Shown: positions 22,936 to 31,318 of the stretch, one piece after another | Position numbering within the stretch: position 1 is the first letter of the stretch | Layout of the letters: every line of letters begins with the position of its first letter | NCBI GenBank assembly: GCA_963698085.1 | Contig: OY969122.1 | Span: forward strand, 682,001-746,000 | Length of the DNA stretch: 64,000 nt | DNA from: VRUE01 sp963698085 | Lineage (GTDB): Bacteria > Actinomycetota > Thermoleophilia > Solirubrobacterales > 70-9 | Direction: 5' to 3' | The notes under the pieces: generated by a model | Told to the model about the DNA's origin: nothing | Database searches by the model: none | The model's input: only the letters and a program-made list of their open reading frames with translations | Program-made: the position numbers and the translations under genes

Positions 22936-23891
22936 TCCATCGAGAGCGGGCCGGTTACGTCAGCGTTGAGGAACTGGTGGACGAACTGGTTTTCGGAGTC
23001 GAACAGTTCCTCTTTGGGGCCCGACTCGACGATTTTGCCGTTCCAGAGGACGGCGATGAAGTCGGAGATGCGACGCGCAGTGTTGAGATCGTGGCTGATC
23101 ACCAGGTAGCAGCCGCCGTTCTCGGCGTGGACCTCGCGGATCAGCTCGCAGAGCAGCGCGGTCCGCACCGGGTCGAGGCCGGAGTCGGGCTCGTCGAACA
23201 TGACGATCGCCGGTTCGAGCACCAGTGCTCGGGCAAAGCCGGCGCGCTTGCGCATCCCACCCGAGAGCTCGTTCGGCATCTTGTAGATCGCCTCGGCCAG
23301 GCCGACCTCCTTGAGCCGGCGGTTGACGATCTCGCCGATCTCCTCCTCGCTTTTATCGGTGTGCTGGCGCAGCGGGAAGGCGGTGTTGTCGTAGATGTTC
23401 ATCGAGCCGAACAGTGCCCCGTCCTGGAAGAGCAGGCCGAACTTTTTGCGCACCTCGAAGAGTTCGTCGTCGGTCATCGCCGGGATCGATTCGCCGTGCA
23501 CGAGGACGTCGCCGGAGTCCGGGTAGAGCAGGCCGACGATGTGCTTGATCAGCACGCTCTTGCCGGTGCCCGAGGGGCCCAGCACCATCGAGACCTGATC
23601 TTCGGGCAGGCCGAGGTTGAGGCCGTTGAGGATGCGCGCCCGGCCGAACTGCTTGACCAGGTTGATGATCTCGATCGCGTCGCTGCTGCCGTGGTCGCGC
23701 TTGCGGCCGGTGTGGAAGCGGTAAGGGTCGACCTCCGCCGGGTCGACGCCCGGGATGACGAAGTCGCGACCCATCGTCGCGCCGTCCTCGCTGATGTAGG
23801 GGCCGCTGGGGGCCGGTTCGGCGGCCGCCTCCTCGGCGAGCGCCTGCCCCTCTTCTTCGTCGCGAATCTGGCTCGGCTCGTCCATAGACAT
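22932..23891 (-). CDS. Mce-system ABC ATPase (MlaF/MceG-like)
   Basis: A 319-residue ATPase. A 75-residue acidic N-terminal extension (EEEGQALAEEAAAEPAPSGP) precedes the nucleotide-binding domain: AIEIINLVKQFGRARILNGL, Walker A GPSGTGKSVLIKHI, LLFQDGALFGSMNIYDN, FPLRQHTDKSEEEIGEIV, signature ELSGGMRKRAGFARAL, Walker B IVMFDEPDSGLDPVRTALL, then LVISHDLNTARRISDF. 'GKSVLIKHI.GLL.Pd' and 'FQDGALFgSmnvydN..fPL' are diagnostic of MlaF/MceG, which drives lipid transport with YrbE/MlaE permeases. ATG 23891 follows AGGAGG at 12-nt spacing. Ends overlapping the MMPL start. Confidence 0.9.
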   Translation of the reverse strand: MSMDEPSQIRDEEEGQALAEEAAAEPAPSGPYISEDGATMGRDFVIPGVDPAEVDPYRFHTGRKRDHGSSDAIEIINLVKQFGRARILNGLNLGLPEDQVSMVLGPSGTGKSVLIKHIVGLLYPDSGDVLVHGESIPAMTDDELFEVRKKFGLLFQDGALFGSMNIYDNTAFPLRQHTDKSEEEIGEIVNRRLKEVGLAEAIYKMPNELSGGMRKRAGFARALVLEPAIVMFDEPDSGLDPVRTALLCELIREVHAENGGCYLVISHDLNTARRISDFIAVLWNGKIVESGPKEELFDSENQFVHQFLNADVTGPLSMD

Positions 23892-23899
23892 AAGGGTAG

Positions 23900-24697
23900 T
23901 CAGCCTCCTATAGGCGCTCGCGGGTTGGCGCCCCAGAAAACGAGGGTGCCGAGCATCCCGATGATGTGAACTAGAACGATGTTGAGGACCATCGACTTGG
24001 CGGTCGCGGTGCCCACTCCGACCGGCCCGCCGGAGGCGGTATAGCCGTAGTAGCAGCCGACCATCACGATCGCGGTCGCCATGAACATGCCCTTGATCAA
24101 GCTGAAGATCAGGTCGGGCGGGTTCTGGAACATCCAGAAGATCAGCAGGTAGCCGCCTTTGGAGACATCGCCGATCTGTTCGACCACGGCGATGTAGCTG
24201 GCGAAGAACATGATCCCGATCCCAACCAGGTACATGAAAGGGAAGGCGATCCAGGCGGCGAGCAGCCGGGTCGCGGCGAGGAAGGTGACCGGCGGCACTC
24301 CCATCACCTCGAGCGCGTCGATCTCGTCGGAGATCCGCATCGCGCCGAGCTCGGCGACGATGCCGGTGCCGACCTTGGCCGCCAGCATGTAGCCGAAGGC
24401 GTAGGGCATGATCTCGCGCAGGTCGCACCAGGCCGAGAAGACGCCGGCATAGGCGGGAGCGCCGTTGGCTCGCAGCAGATAGGCGCCCTCGATCCCGCAC
24501 TGCAGGCCGAGGATGAAGACCAGACCCCAGATGATCACGGCGGAGCCGAGGATCAGGATGCCGGCCTGGCGCAAGCTCTCGCCGAAGAAGCGCAGGACCC
24601 GACCGGAGTAGACGAGGCCGGCGACACGCGAGCCGAAGCGGGCGATCTCACCGAAGGAGTCGAGCCAGCCGCGTGGGACGTCGAACCAAGCGTTCAT
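23900..24697 (-). CDS. YrbE/MlaE-type lipid transport permease (second)
   Basis: A 265-residue MlaE-family permease from ATG 24697, which overlaps the stop of the first permease (ATGA). Visible: FGESLRQAGILILGSAVIIW, IMPYAFGYMLAAKVGTGIVA, ELGAMRISDEIDALEVMGV (the family's diagnostic ExGxMRxxxEIDALxxMG motif), PPVTFLAATRLLAAWIAFPF, and SMVLNIVLVHIIGMLGTLVF at the end. Partner of the adjacent permease and the MlaF-like ATPase. The longer upstream open frame is a shadow of the first permease. Confidence 0.9.
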   Translation of the reverse strand: MNAWFDVPRGWLDSFGEIARFGSRVAGLVYSGRVLRFFGESLRQAGILILGSAVIIWGLVFILGLQCGIEGAYLLRANGAPAYAGVFSAWCDLREIMPYAFGYMLAAKVGTGIVAELGAMRISDEIDALEVMGVPPVTFLAATRLLAAWIAFPFMYLVGIGIMFFASYIAVVEQIGDVSKGGYLLIFWMFQNPPDLIFSLIKGMFMATAIVMVGCYYGYTASGGPVGVGTATAKSMVLNIVLVHIIGMLGTLVFWGANPRAPIGG

Positions 24698-25503
24698 CGA
24701 ATCGTCTGCAGGTCTGGATTCGTCGCCAACAGGGTCTGGGTGAAGACGTAGTTGAAGGCGAAGACCCCCATAAACGAGATCACCACCGCCTGGTTGACTG
24801 CGCGGCCGACGCCGGCGGCGCCTCCGGACGCAGTCATCCCCTTGTAGCAGCAGACGACCGAGATGATCGCGCCGAACAGGGTGCACTTGATCACCGAGCC
24901 CCAGAGGTCGGTGATCGAGGAGTTAGTGAAGAGCGTCGCGAAGAAGCCGCCGAGCGGCTGGTTGTAGAGCAGCTCGGTGAGAACGCCGCCGCTGATGCCG
25001 AAGATCAGCGCGTAGATGTCGAGCAGGCCGGTGATCACCATCAGCGCGAGGAAGCGCGGCACGACCAGGTTCTTGATCGGGTCGACGCCGAGCACCTGCA
25101 GGGCGTCGAGCTCCTCACGGATCTTGCGGGCACCGAGGTCGGCGGTGATCGCGGTGCCGGCGACGCCGGCGACGACGACCGCGGTGACGAAGGGGGCGAA
25201 CTCGCGAATCGAGGCGAGGACGAAGAAGCCGCCGAGCCGGTCGAGTGAGCCGAAGAGGGTGAGGAAGTTGGCCGCCTGCAGGCCAGGGGCGCCGAAGCCG
25301 AAGGCGACGGTCGAGACCAGCAGCGGGAACCAGCAGAGCTGCAGGGCGAAGAGGAACTGGCCGATGAACTCCTCGCCATAGGGATAAGGGGGTTTGACCG
25401 CGGAGACCATCGTCCGCGCAGTCAGGATCATCATGTCCCCGACCTGCTCGAAGAACGACTTGGCGGGGGCGAACCTCCTGCCTATCGATGCGGCTGCTTC
25501 CAT
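24694..25503 (-). CDS. YrbE/MlaE-type lipid transport permease (first)
   Basis: A 269-residue MlaE-family permease, first gene of the operon. Motifs: GEEFIGQFLFALQLCWFPLL, ASIREFAPFVTAVVVAGVAG, TAITADLGARKIREELDALQ (the A-G-x-R-x-x-E-E-L-D-A-L variant of the family motif), VLGVDPIKNLVVPRFLAL and TASGGAAGVGRAVNQAVV. Pairs of unlike YrbE permeases are the actinobacterial arrangement (YrbEA/YrbEB). The expected MCE-domain genes are not found downstream in this window. ATG 25503 with GGAGAG just upstream; a 169-bp regulatory gap precedes it. Confidence 0.9.
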   Translation of the reverse strand: MEAAASIGRRFAPAKSFFEQVGDMMILTARTMVSAVKPPYPYGEEFIGQFLFALQLCWFPLLVSTVAFGFGAPGLQAANFLTLFGSLDRLGGFFVLASIREFAPFVTAVVVAGVAGTAITADLGARKIREELDALQVLGVDPIKNLVVPRFLALMVITGLLDIYALIFGISGGVLTELLYNQPLGGFFATLFTNSSITDLWGSVIKCTLFGAIISVVCCYKGMTASGGAAGVGRAVNQAVVISFMGVFAFNYVFTQTLLATNPDLQTIR

Positions 25504-25582
25504 CTCTCCTCCGGCAAAGCGGGACCGCGTCGGGCGGCCCCTGCTCCGTGCTTTGAGTCTATGGGATGTGCCAGCTGTGTCC

Positions 25583-25638
25583 GTTAGCCGAGTGTTGAGA
25601 TCCGGCTAACCCGGCAGAGCAGGGTTCGAGGTAGCCGG
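25583..25638. promoter_or_regulatory. Alternative hairpins in the 169-bp divergent gap
   Basis: The gap 25504-25672 separates the yrbE operon (minus) from a lipoprotein gene (plus). It contains GTTAGCCG (25583-25590), CGGCTAAC (25603-25610) and TAGCCGG (25632-25638). The first and second pair over 8 bp, while CCGGCTA (25602-25608) pairs with the third over 7 bp, so the two helices exclude each other. This is an attenuator-like layout, or a set of repeated operator half-sites. No promoter hexamers are convincing. Confidence 0.4.
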
Positions 25639-25672
25639 AAGCGCGGAATCCCCGTGGTATGTTCCGGCGGAT

Positions 25673-26359
25673 TTGGGGGGGTACCGCAGACACGGTCGGC
25701 GTTCCCGGCGGCAGGCGTTCGCCGCCGGCATTGCGGCCGGCCTTCTGAGCTTCACGATCGCCGCCTGCGGCGACGATGACTCGTCCTCCGGGGAGAGCGA
25801 GACCAACGGCGCCTATCCCGTCAAGATCGTCACCGCGGAGTTCCCGGCCAAACAGCGACTCGGCGAAACGACGCTGTTGCGACTCGGGGTGCGAAACACC
25901 GGGCCCAAGGCGCTGCCAGCGCTGACGGTGACGATCTCAGTCGGCGGCGAGGAGGGGGGCAACTCCTCCCTCCCCTTCGGCTACCGCGATCCATCCCCCG
26001 AAATCGCCCAGCCCGACCGGCCAGTTTGGGCGCTCGCCGCCGGCTATCCGAAACTGAACGGCTCCAGCGAGCGTGCCGGGGCGGAAACCTCGAGTCCCAA
26101 GACGTTCGACTTCGGACCGCTGAAGCCGGGCGCGACGGCCGAGGCGGTCTGGAAGCTGAGCGCCGTCAGGACCGGCAGCTACGAGATCCTCTACGGGGTC
26201 GGCGCCGGCCTCGCCGGCGGCAAGGCCGAGACCACCCCTGGCACCGAGGCTGGGGGCTCCTTCACGACGCGGATCACCGAGGTGACGCCGAATACGGTGG
26301 TTACCGACAGCGGCGAAGTGGTACCGGCGCCGAAGGACCCAACGGAAGCGAATCGCTAG
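25673..26359 (+). CDS. Predicted lipoprotein of unknown function
   Basis: A 228-residue secreted protein. The N-terminus RHGRRSRRQAFAAGIAAGLL followed by SFTIAACGDDD shows a twin-arginine-like basic region, hydrophobic core and lipobox IAAC. The mature part is a low-complexity Ser/Gly/Glu linker and then a beta-rich domain (FPAKQRLGETTLLRLGVRNT, LPALTVTISVGGEE, FDFGPLKPGATAEAVWKLSA, GSYEILYGVGAGLAG) that looks like an immunoglobulin/CARDB-like fold ('LRLGVRNTGPKALP...V...'). TTG 25673 is the only plausible start. It is followed after 9 bp by the PQQ-type dehydrogenase gene, so both are probably co-expressed cell-surface proteins. Confidence 0.65.
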   Translation: MGGYRRHGRRSRRQAFAAGIAAGLLSFTIAACGDDDSSSGESETNGAYPVKIVTAEFPAKQRLGETTLLRLGVRNTGPKALPALTVTISVGGEEGGNSSLPFGYRDPSPEIAQPDRPVWALAAGYPKLNGSSERAGAETSSPKTFDFGPLKPGATAEAVWKLSAVRTGSYEILYGVGAGLAGGKAETTPGTEAGGSFTTRITEVTPNTVVTDSGEVVPAPKDPTEANR

Positions 26360-26368
26360 CGTTCTCCC

Positions 26369-27520
26369 ATGGGTCGGCGCGTTCGAGCGGCAGCGGTCCT
26401 CGCGGCAGTTGCCCTAACCGGCCTGACCGCATGTGGGGCCGGCGGCCAGGAGCAGGGAGACTCCGGCGCCCGGGAGCCTCGCAAAGCCGGCAAAGGTGTC
26501 GGCTTGAAGCAGATCGGCCGCTTCGACGAGCCGGTCTACGTCGCCGGCGCGCCTGGGTTTCCCAAGCTTCTCTTCGTGGTCGAGCAGGGCGGCACGGTGC
26601 GGGTCCTGCACGGCGGGCGCACGCTCGGCCGCCCCTTCCTCGACGTCGGCGGCCTGGTTTCCTTTGGCGGCGAGCGGGGGTTGCTCTCGATCGCCTTCCC
26701 TCCTGACTACAAGGACAGCCGCCGCTTCTACGTCTACTACACCGACTCGCAGGGAGACATCAGGGTCGACGAGTTCAAGCGAAAGAGCGCGACGCGAGCC
26801 GCGCGGGGCTCTCGCCGCGCTGTACTGGAGATACCCCACCGGGCCAACTCAAATCACAACGGCGGCCAGCTGCAATTCCTCGGCAATTTCCTCTACATCG
26901 GCAGCGGCGACGGCGGCTCGGGGGGCGACCCCCCGAACAACGCCCAGAACCGCCGCAGCCTGCTCGGCAAGCTGCTGCGGCTCGACCCGCGCCGGGCCAG
27001 CGCCCGACCCGAGATCTTCAGCTATGGGCTGCGCAACCCGTTCCGGTTCTCCTTCGACACGGTGACCGCGAAAGAGCCGCGGATCATCATCGCCGACGTC
27101 GGCCAGAACCGCTTCGAGGAGATCGACTACACGACGGTCGCGGCGGCCAGGGGCGCCAACTTCGGCTGGGACGCCTTCGAGGCCTTCGCCCCCTACGAGG
27201 ACGAAAACAGCGGCACGCCCGACCCGGGCGGCACGGTGAAGCCGATATTCGCCTACCCCCATAGCCGTGGCGGCAGCTGTACGGTCATCGGCGGCTACGT
27301 CGTCGGCGACCCCCGCCTGCCGTCGCTGCGCGGGCGCTACGTCTACGCCGACCTCTGCGAGGGCGAGCTGCGCAGCCTCGTCCCCCACTTGCGCCGGGCC
27401 AGCGGCGAGCGCAAGCTCGGCCTCAGCGTCTCGACCCCCAGCTCCTTCGGCGAAGACACTCGCGGCCGCATCTACGTCGCCTCGCTGGACGGACCGGTCT
27501 ACCGCTTGGTACCGCGCTAG
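26369..27520 (+). CDS. PQQ-dependent sugar dehydrogenase family lipoprotein
   Basis: A 383-residue secreted protein (signal with lipobox LTACGAG) with the six-bladed beta-propeller of soluble glucose/aldose dehydrogenases: LFVVEQGGTVRVLHGG, FGGERGLLSIAFPPDY, FYVYYTD, IPHRANSNHNGGQLQF (the conserved H-N-G-G active-site segment), LYIGSGDGGSGGDPPNNAQN, GKLLRLDPR, FSYGLRNPFRFSFD, DVGQNRFEEIDYT, GGYVVGDPRLPSLRGRYVYA and DLCEGEL. The catalytic His and the Arg of LRNPFRF are present. Substrate unknown; these enzymes oxidise sugars using PQQ. A good intrinsic terminator follows 10 bp after the stop. Confidence 0.85.
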   Translation: MGRRVRAAAVLAAVALTGLTACGAGGQEQGDSGAREPRKAGKGVGLKQIGRFDEPVYVAGAPGFPKLLFVVEQGGTVRVLHGGRTLGRPFLDVGGLVSFGGERGLLSIAFPPDYKDSRRFYVYYTDSQGDIRVDEFKRKSATRAARGSRRAVLEIPHRANSNHNGGQLQFLGNFLYIGSGDGGSGGDPPNNAQNRRSLLGKLLRLDPRRASARPEIFSYGLRNPFRFSFDTVTAKEPRIIIADVGQNRFEEIDYTTVAAARGANFGWDAFEAFAPYEDENSGTPDPGGTVKPIFAYPHSRGGSCTVIGGYVVGDPRLPSLRGRYVYADLCEGELRSLVPHLRRASGERKLGLSVSTPSSFGEDTRGRIYVASLDGPVYRLVPR

Positions 27521-27529
27521 CAGCTACTC

Positions 27530-27550
27530 TTGGCTGACCAGCCAATTTTT
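27530..27550 (+). terminator. Intrinsic terminator
   Basis: TTGGCT (27530-27535), loop GACC, AGCCAA (27540-27545), then TTTTT. It follows the sugar dehydrogenase stop (27520) by 9 nt and precedes the aldehyde dehydrogenase start at 27566. It argues against a TTG start at 27530 for the next gene. Confidence 0.7.
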
Positions 27551-27565
27551 GAAGGGAGCGGTCAG

Positions 27566-29140
27566 GTGGAGAGCGGAACGGCACCGAAGGTGGACGAGGC
27601 GGTGAACGGCGCCAGCTCCAACGGCAGCGCTGCCGAGCGGATCGAGGTGCTGAACCCCGCGACCGGATCTACGATCGGCAGCGTCACGGTCGACTCTCCC
27701 GAGAGCGTCGCCGAGACGGTGGCCCGAGTGCGCGCCAACCAGGCAGAGTGGGAGGCACTTGGCAACGACGGCCGTTACCGCTGGCTGGGCAAGCTGCGCG
27801 ACTGGCTGTTCGACAACCACGAGCGTGTGCTCGACACGATGCAAGCGGAGACCGGCAAGGTCCGCGGCGACACCACGGCGGAGACGGTCTACCTCACCGA
27901 CCTGATCAACTTCTATGGGACCAAGGCGGCCAAGTTCATCGGCGACGAAACGGTCCGCCCGCACTCGGCGCTGGCGGCGTCGAAAAAGCTGATGGTCCAG
28001 TACCGGCCCTACCCCGTGGTCGGCGTGATCAGCCCCTGGAACTTCCCCCTGGCGCTGGCGCTCGGCGACGCGATCCCGGCCCTGCAGGCCGGCGCGGCGG
28101 TGGTCGTCAAGCCCTCGGAGTTCACGCCGCTGGGCCTGGCCGAGATCGTCGAGGCCTGGAAGCGGGAGATCGGCGGGCCCGACGTGTTCGACTGCGTGCA
28201 CGGTACCGGCGAGACTGGCGGTGCCCTCGTCGACAACGTCGACTTCATCCAGTTCACCGGCTCCGACCGCACCGGCCGCAAGGTGATGGCGCGCGCCGCC
28301 GAGACGCTGACCCCGGTCAGCCTCGAGCTCGGCGGCAAGGACCCGATGATCGTCCTCTCCGACGCCGACGTCGACCGCGCCGCCAACGCCGCCACCTGGG
28401 GTGGCATGTTCAACTCAGGCCAGGTCTGCCTCTCGGTCGAGCGGATCTACGTCGAGGAGCCGGTTTATGACGAGTTCGTCGCCAAGCTGACCAAAGAGGT
28501 CGCCGCGCTGCGGCAGGGCGCCGATGGCAAGACGCCTGAAAAGGACGTCGGCGCGATGACCTCGCCCAACCAGCGGGCGATCGTCGAAGCGCAGGTCGAG
28601 GACGCGATCTCCAAGGGCGCCAAGGCGACAACCGGCGGCAAACGGGTCGAGGGCCAGGGGGATTACTTCGAGCCGACCGTGCTGGTCGACGTCGATCACT
28701 CGATGACGGTGATGCGCGACGAGACCTTCGGCCCGGTGGTCGGCGTGATGAAGGTGCGCGACTCAGAGGAGGCGCTGCGCTTCGCCAACGACACCCGCTA
28801 CGGCCTCGCCGCCTCGGTCTTCGGCGAGAAGGAGCGGGCGGAGAAGGTCGGGCGGCGGATCGAGGCGGGTGCGGTCAACGTCAACGACGTGATCGTCAAC
28901 TACGTCCTGATGGACGTGCCGATGGGCGGTTGGAAGGAGTCAGGGATCGGCTTCCGCCACGGCGAGTACGGGATCAAGAAGTACTGCAGGCCGGAGTCGG
29001 TGATCGTCGCCCGCTTCGGCGGCAAGCGCGAGCCGACCTGGTACCCGTACACGAAGGCCCGCCGCGGCCTGATCGGCCGCATCGCCCGCGCGGCCAACGC
29101 GCGCGACTGGCGCCGCCGGGTCGGTCTCCGCGCTCGTTGA
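27566..29140 (+). CDS. Aldehyde dehydrogenase (succinate-semialdehyde dehydrogenase-like)
   Basis: A 524-residue NAD(P)-dependent aldehyde dehydrogenase: IEVLNPATGSTIGSVTVDSP, GVISPWNFPLALALGDAIPA, AVVVKPSEFTPLGLAE, FTGSDRTGRKVMARA, the catalytic Glu in LELGGKDPMIVL, and the catalytic Cys in FNSGQVCLSVERIYV, then ETFGPVVGVMKV and GWKESGIGFRHGEYGIKKYC. The C-terminus carries an unusual basic extension (YTKARRGLIGRIARAAN) and is about 40-60 residues longer than most SSADH. Start GTG 27566 has AAGGGAG at 27552-27558; the reading from TTG 27530 would run through the terminator hairpin. Substrate specificity is uncertain. Confidence 0.88.
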   Translation: MESGTAPKVDEAVNGASSNGSAAERIEVLNPATGSTIGSVTVDSPESVAETVARVRANQAEWEALGNDGRYRWLGKLRDWLFDNHERVLDTMQAETGKVRGDTTAETVYLTDLINFYGTKAAKFIGDETVRPHSALAASKKLMVQYRPYPVVGVISPWNFPLALALGDAIPALQAGAAVVVKPSEFTPLGLAEIVEAWKREIGGPDVFDCVHGTGETGGALVDNVDFIQFTGSDRTGRKVMARAAETLTPVSLELGGKDPMIVLSDADVDRAANAATWGGMFNSGQVCLSVERIYVEEPVYDEFVAKLTKEVAALRQGADGKTPEKDVGAMTSPNQRAIVEAQVEDAISKGAKATTGGKRVEGQGDYFEPTVLVDVDHSMTVMRDETFGPVVGVMKVRDSEEALRFANDTRYGLAASVFGEKERAEKVGRRIEAGAVNVNDVIVNYVLMDVPMGGWKESGIGFRHGEYGIKKYCRPESVIVARFGGKREPTWYPYTKARRGLIGRIARAANARDWRRRVGLRAR

Positions 29141-29198
29141 TGCATTTTCCCCATATAGGGGGGACAAAGCATCAATCGAGGGGCTAGCCTCCCCGCGA

Positions 29199-30359
29199 AT
29201 GGCCGAGTTCGCCGACTACTACAGGGAGATCTATGCCCGCGGGCTGGGCGGTGAGACGCCCTCGATCCCTGTCGCGGTCGAGGAGCAGGAGCGGCGAGCG
29301 CACGAGACGATGGACGAGCGGGCGGCGAACTACGTCTTCGCTGGGGCCGGCGCCGAGCACACGATGCATGCCAACCGTGACGCCTTCGAGCGCTACCGCA
29401 TCGTGCCCAGGATGCTGCGCGACGTCGCCGTGCGCGACCTCTCGGTCGAGGTGCTCGGCACGCCGATGCCGGCACCGTTGATGCTGGCGCCGATCGGGGT
29501 GCAGAAAGTCGTCCACGAGGACGGGGAGCTGGCGAGCGCAAGGGCGGCGGCGGCAGTCGGGGTGCCGATGGTGGTCAGCACCGCATCGCACTTCACGCTG
29601 GAGGAGATCGCTGAGGCCGGCGGCGAGTCGGCGCGCTGGTTCCAGCTCTACTGGCCCAACGACCCCGACCTTCTGAAGAGCTTCGTCAGCCGGGCCGAGG
29701 CAGCCGGCTACGGGGCGATCGTGGTCACCGTCGACACCTTCATCCCGGGCTGGAAGCCACGCGACCTGCAGCAAGCATGGCTGCCGTTCCTGCAGGGAAT
29801 GGGCAACGCGAACTACCTCAAGGATCCCGTCTTCCGCGCCGCCCTCGAGAAGACGCCGGAGGAGGACCTCGGCGCCGCCACCGGCCACTACCTCGGCGTC
29901 CTCGCCAACCCCTCGCTCACCTGGGACGACCTGGCACAGCTGCGCGAGCTGACCTCGTTGCCGATCGTGATCAAGGGCATCCAGCACGTCGACGACGCGC
30001 GCGAGGCAGTGCGGCACGGCGTCAACGGCATCGTCGTCTCCAACCACGGCGGACGTCAGGTCGACGGCGCGATCGGCTCGCTCGATGCCCTGCCGCCGAT
30101 CGTCGAGGCGGTCGGCGACGAGCTGGCGGTTCTCTTCGACAGCGGCATCCGCAGCGGCGCGGACGTGATCAAGGCGCTCGCCCTCGGCGCCGACGCCGTC
30201 CTCCTCGGCCGTCCCTACGTCTGGGGCCTGGCCTTAGACGGCCAAGCGGGGGTCGAAACCGTGCTCAAGATGGTCCTCGCCGAGCTCGACCTGACGATGG
30301 CCCTCTGCGGCTACACCAGGCCCGATCAGCTCGGCCCCGAGGCGCTGGCACGGGCGTGA
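29199..30359 (+). CDS. FMN-dependent alpha-hydroxy-acid oxidase (lactate oxidase/monooxygenase-like)
   Basis: A 386-residue TIM-barrel flavoenzyme: ERYRIVPRMLRDV, PAPLMLAPIGVQKVVHEDGE, VVSTASHFTLEEIAE, FQLYWPNDPDLLKSFVSRAE, VVTVDTFIPGWKPRDL, LTSLPIVIKGIQHVDDA, and the catalytic block GIVVSNHGGRQVDGAIGSLD with active-site His, then FDSGIRSGADVIKALALGAD. 'GWKPRDLQ.A.LPF..G.G..NY..DPVF' is typical of lactate 2-monooxygenase-like members rather than L-lactate dehydrogenase LldD. It probably oxidises a 2-hydroxyacid with O2. ATG 29199; the gene ends overlapping the following hydrolase start (GTGA at 30356). Confidence 0.85.
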   Translation: MAEFADYYREIYARGLGGETPSIPVAVEEQERRAHETMDERAANYVFAGAGAEHTMHANRDAFERYRIVPRMLRDVAVRDLSVEVLGTPMPAPLMLAPIGVQKVVHEDGELASARAAAAVGVPMVVSTASHFTLEEIAEAGGESARWFQLYWPNDPDLLKSFVSRAEAAGYGAIVVTVDTFIPGWKPRDLQQAWLPFLQGMGNANYLKDPVFRAALEKTPEEDLGAATGHYLGVLANPSLTWDDLAQLRELTSLPIVIKGIQHVDDAREAVRHGVNGIVVSNHGGRQVDGAIGSLDALPPIVEAVGDELAVLFDSGIRSGADVIKALALGADAVLLGRPYVWGLALDGQAGVETVLKMVLAELDLTMALCGYTRPDQLGPEALARA

Positions 30360-31318
30360 GAGCGATCGCCACTCTGGCGATCCTGGCGAGCCTCTTGTCG
30401 GGTGCGGCAATCGGGCCCGGGCCGAAGGGAAACGGCGGAACCGGCTTTTGGGAGCCCGACCTGGGCGCGGCGCGACGGTACGCGCGCCACCGCCCGGGCG
30501 ACGTCAGTTTCGCGATCGTCGACCTGCGCTCCCGCCTGCGGGGCTTCCGCCTCTCGCGCGCCGCGCCCGCGGCCAGCACGATCAAGGCGATGCTGCTGGC
30601 CACCTACTTGCGCCAACCCTCGGTCCGGCGGCGCCGGCTGCACGCCGCCGAGGAGGCGCTGCTGGAACCGATGATCCGCGCCTCCGACAACGCCGCGGCT
30701 GCCCAGGTCGCGGCGATCGTCGGCGAACGGGTCGAGCGGCTGGCGCGGGCGGCGCGGATGCGCGACTTCGAGTGAGTGTGGGAACCGGGCTGGATCGGCG
30801 GCCAGTCGCAGATCAGCGCCCGTGACCAGGCCCGCTTCTTCCACCGCTATCCGCGCTATCTACCGAAACGCCACCGGCGCTTCGCGCGTCGGCTCCTCGC
30901 CTCGATCGTCCCCTGGCAACGCTGGGGCATCGCCGACGCCCGCCCCTCTGGTTGGCGCCTCTACTTCAAGGGGGGCTGGGGGATCGAGGATGACGGGGTC
31001 GGCACCGTGAACCACCAGGTCGCCTTCCTCGAGCGCGGCCGCTGCCGTATCGCCCTGGCGATCCTCACCGAGCACAACCCCTCCGACGTGGACGGCACCG
31101 AGACCCTGCGCGGCGTTGCCAAGCGCCTGCTGCGAGGCATCCGCCGCGCCCCCTGCGGAGCCGAGAGCGGACCGCGACACTTAAGCCGGCGCCTCGATCT
31201 TCGGGAAAAGTGGTGGGACGCGTTCGGCCCTCTGGCCACCGGGACGGGAGCCGAGCTCGGCCAGGCCACGGGATTCCTCCCCCAGGGCAGCCAGCAGCTG
31301 TTCGCTGGTACGCGGTAG
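30356..31318 (+). pseudogene. Class A beta-lactamase-like serine hydrolase interrupted by an in-frame TGA
   Basis: One reading frame from GTG 30356 encodes an N-terminal signal-like segment (RAIATLAILASLLSGAA), FAIVDLRSRLRGFRLS, the nucleophile motif AASTIKAMLLATYLR (S-x-x-K), and IRASDNAAAAQV (SDN motif), then meets TGA at 30773-30775. In the same frame it resumes with VWEPGWIGGQSQISARDQAR, FFHRY, and the third motif FKGGWGIEDDG (K-G-G in place of KTG), ending with DVDGTETLRGVAKRLLRG. All three active-site motifs survive, split by the stop. The stop lies in GAGTGAGTGTGG, as if TGAGTG had been duplicated in a FEWEPGW context. The frame then runs on to 31318, overlapping the convergent metG by 138 bp. 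Nonsense pseudogene, recoding or sequencing error. Confidence 0.7.

Noticed and set aside
22932..24500. Extended N-terminus of the MlaF-like ATPase
   Set aside because: Upstream of 23891 the frame is a shadow of the YrbE gene; AGGAGG and ATG at 23891 give a normal protein.
25602..25640. tRNA-like segment with GGGTTCGAGG
   Set aside because: There is an acceptor-like 7-bp stem and a T-loop-like GTTCGA, but no room for D and anticodon arms and no CCA. Treated as alternative hairpins.
27530..27565. TTG start at 27530 for the aldehyde dehydrogenase
   Set aside because: This segment is a terminator hairpin plus T-run, and GTG 27566 has a better ribosome binding site.
30773..30775. Selenocysteine or programmed readthrough at the TGA in the serine hydrolase
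   Set aside because: The site aligns with a non-catalytic Trp/Pro region and no SECIS-like hairpin directly follows. A short duplication explains it better.
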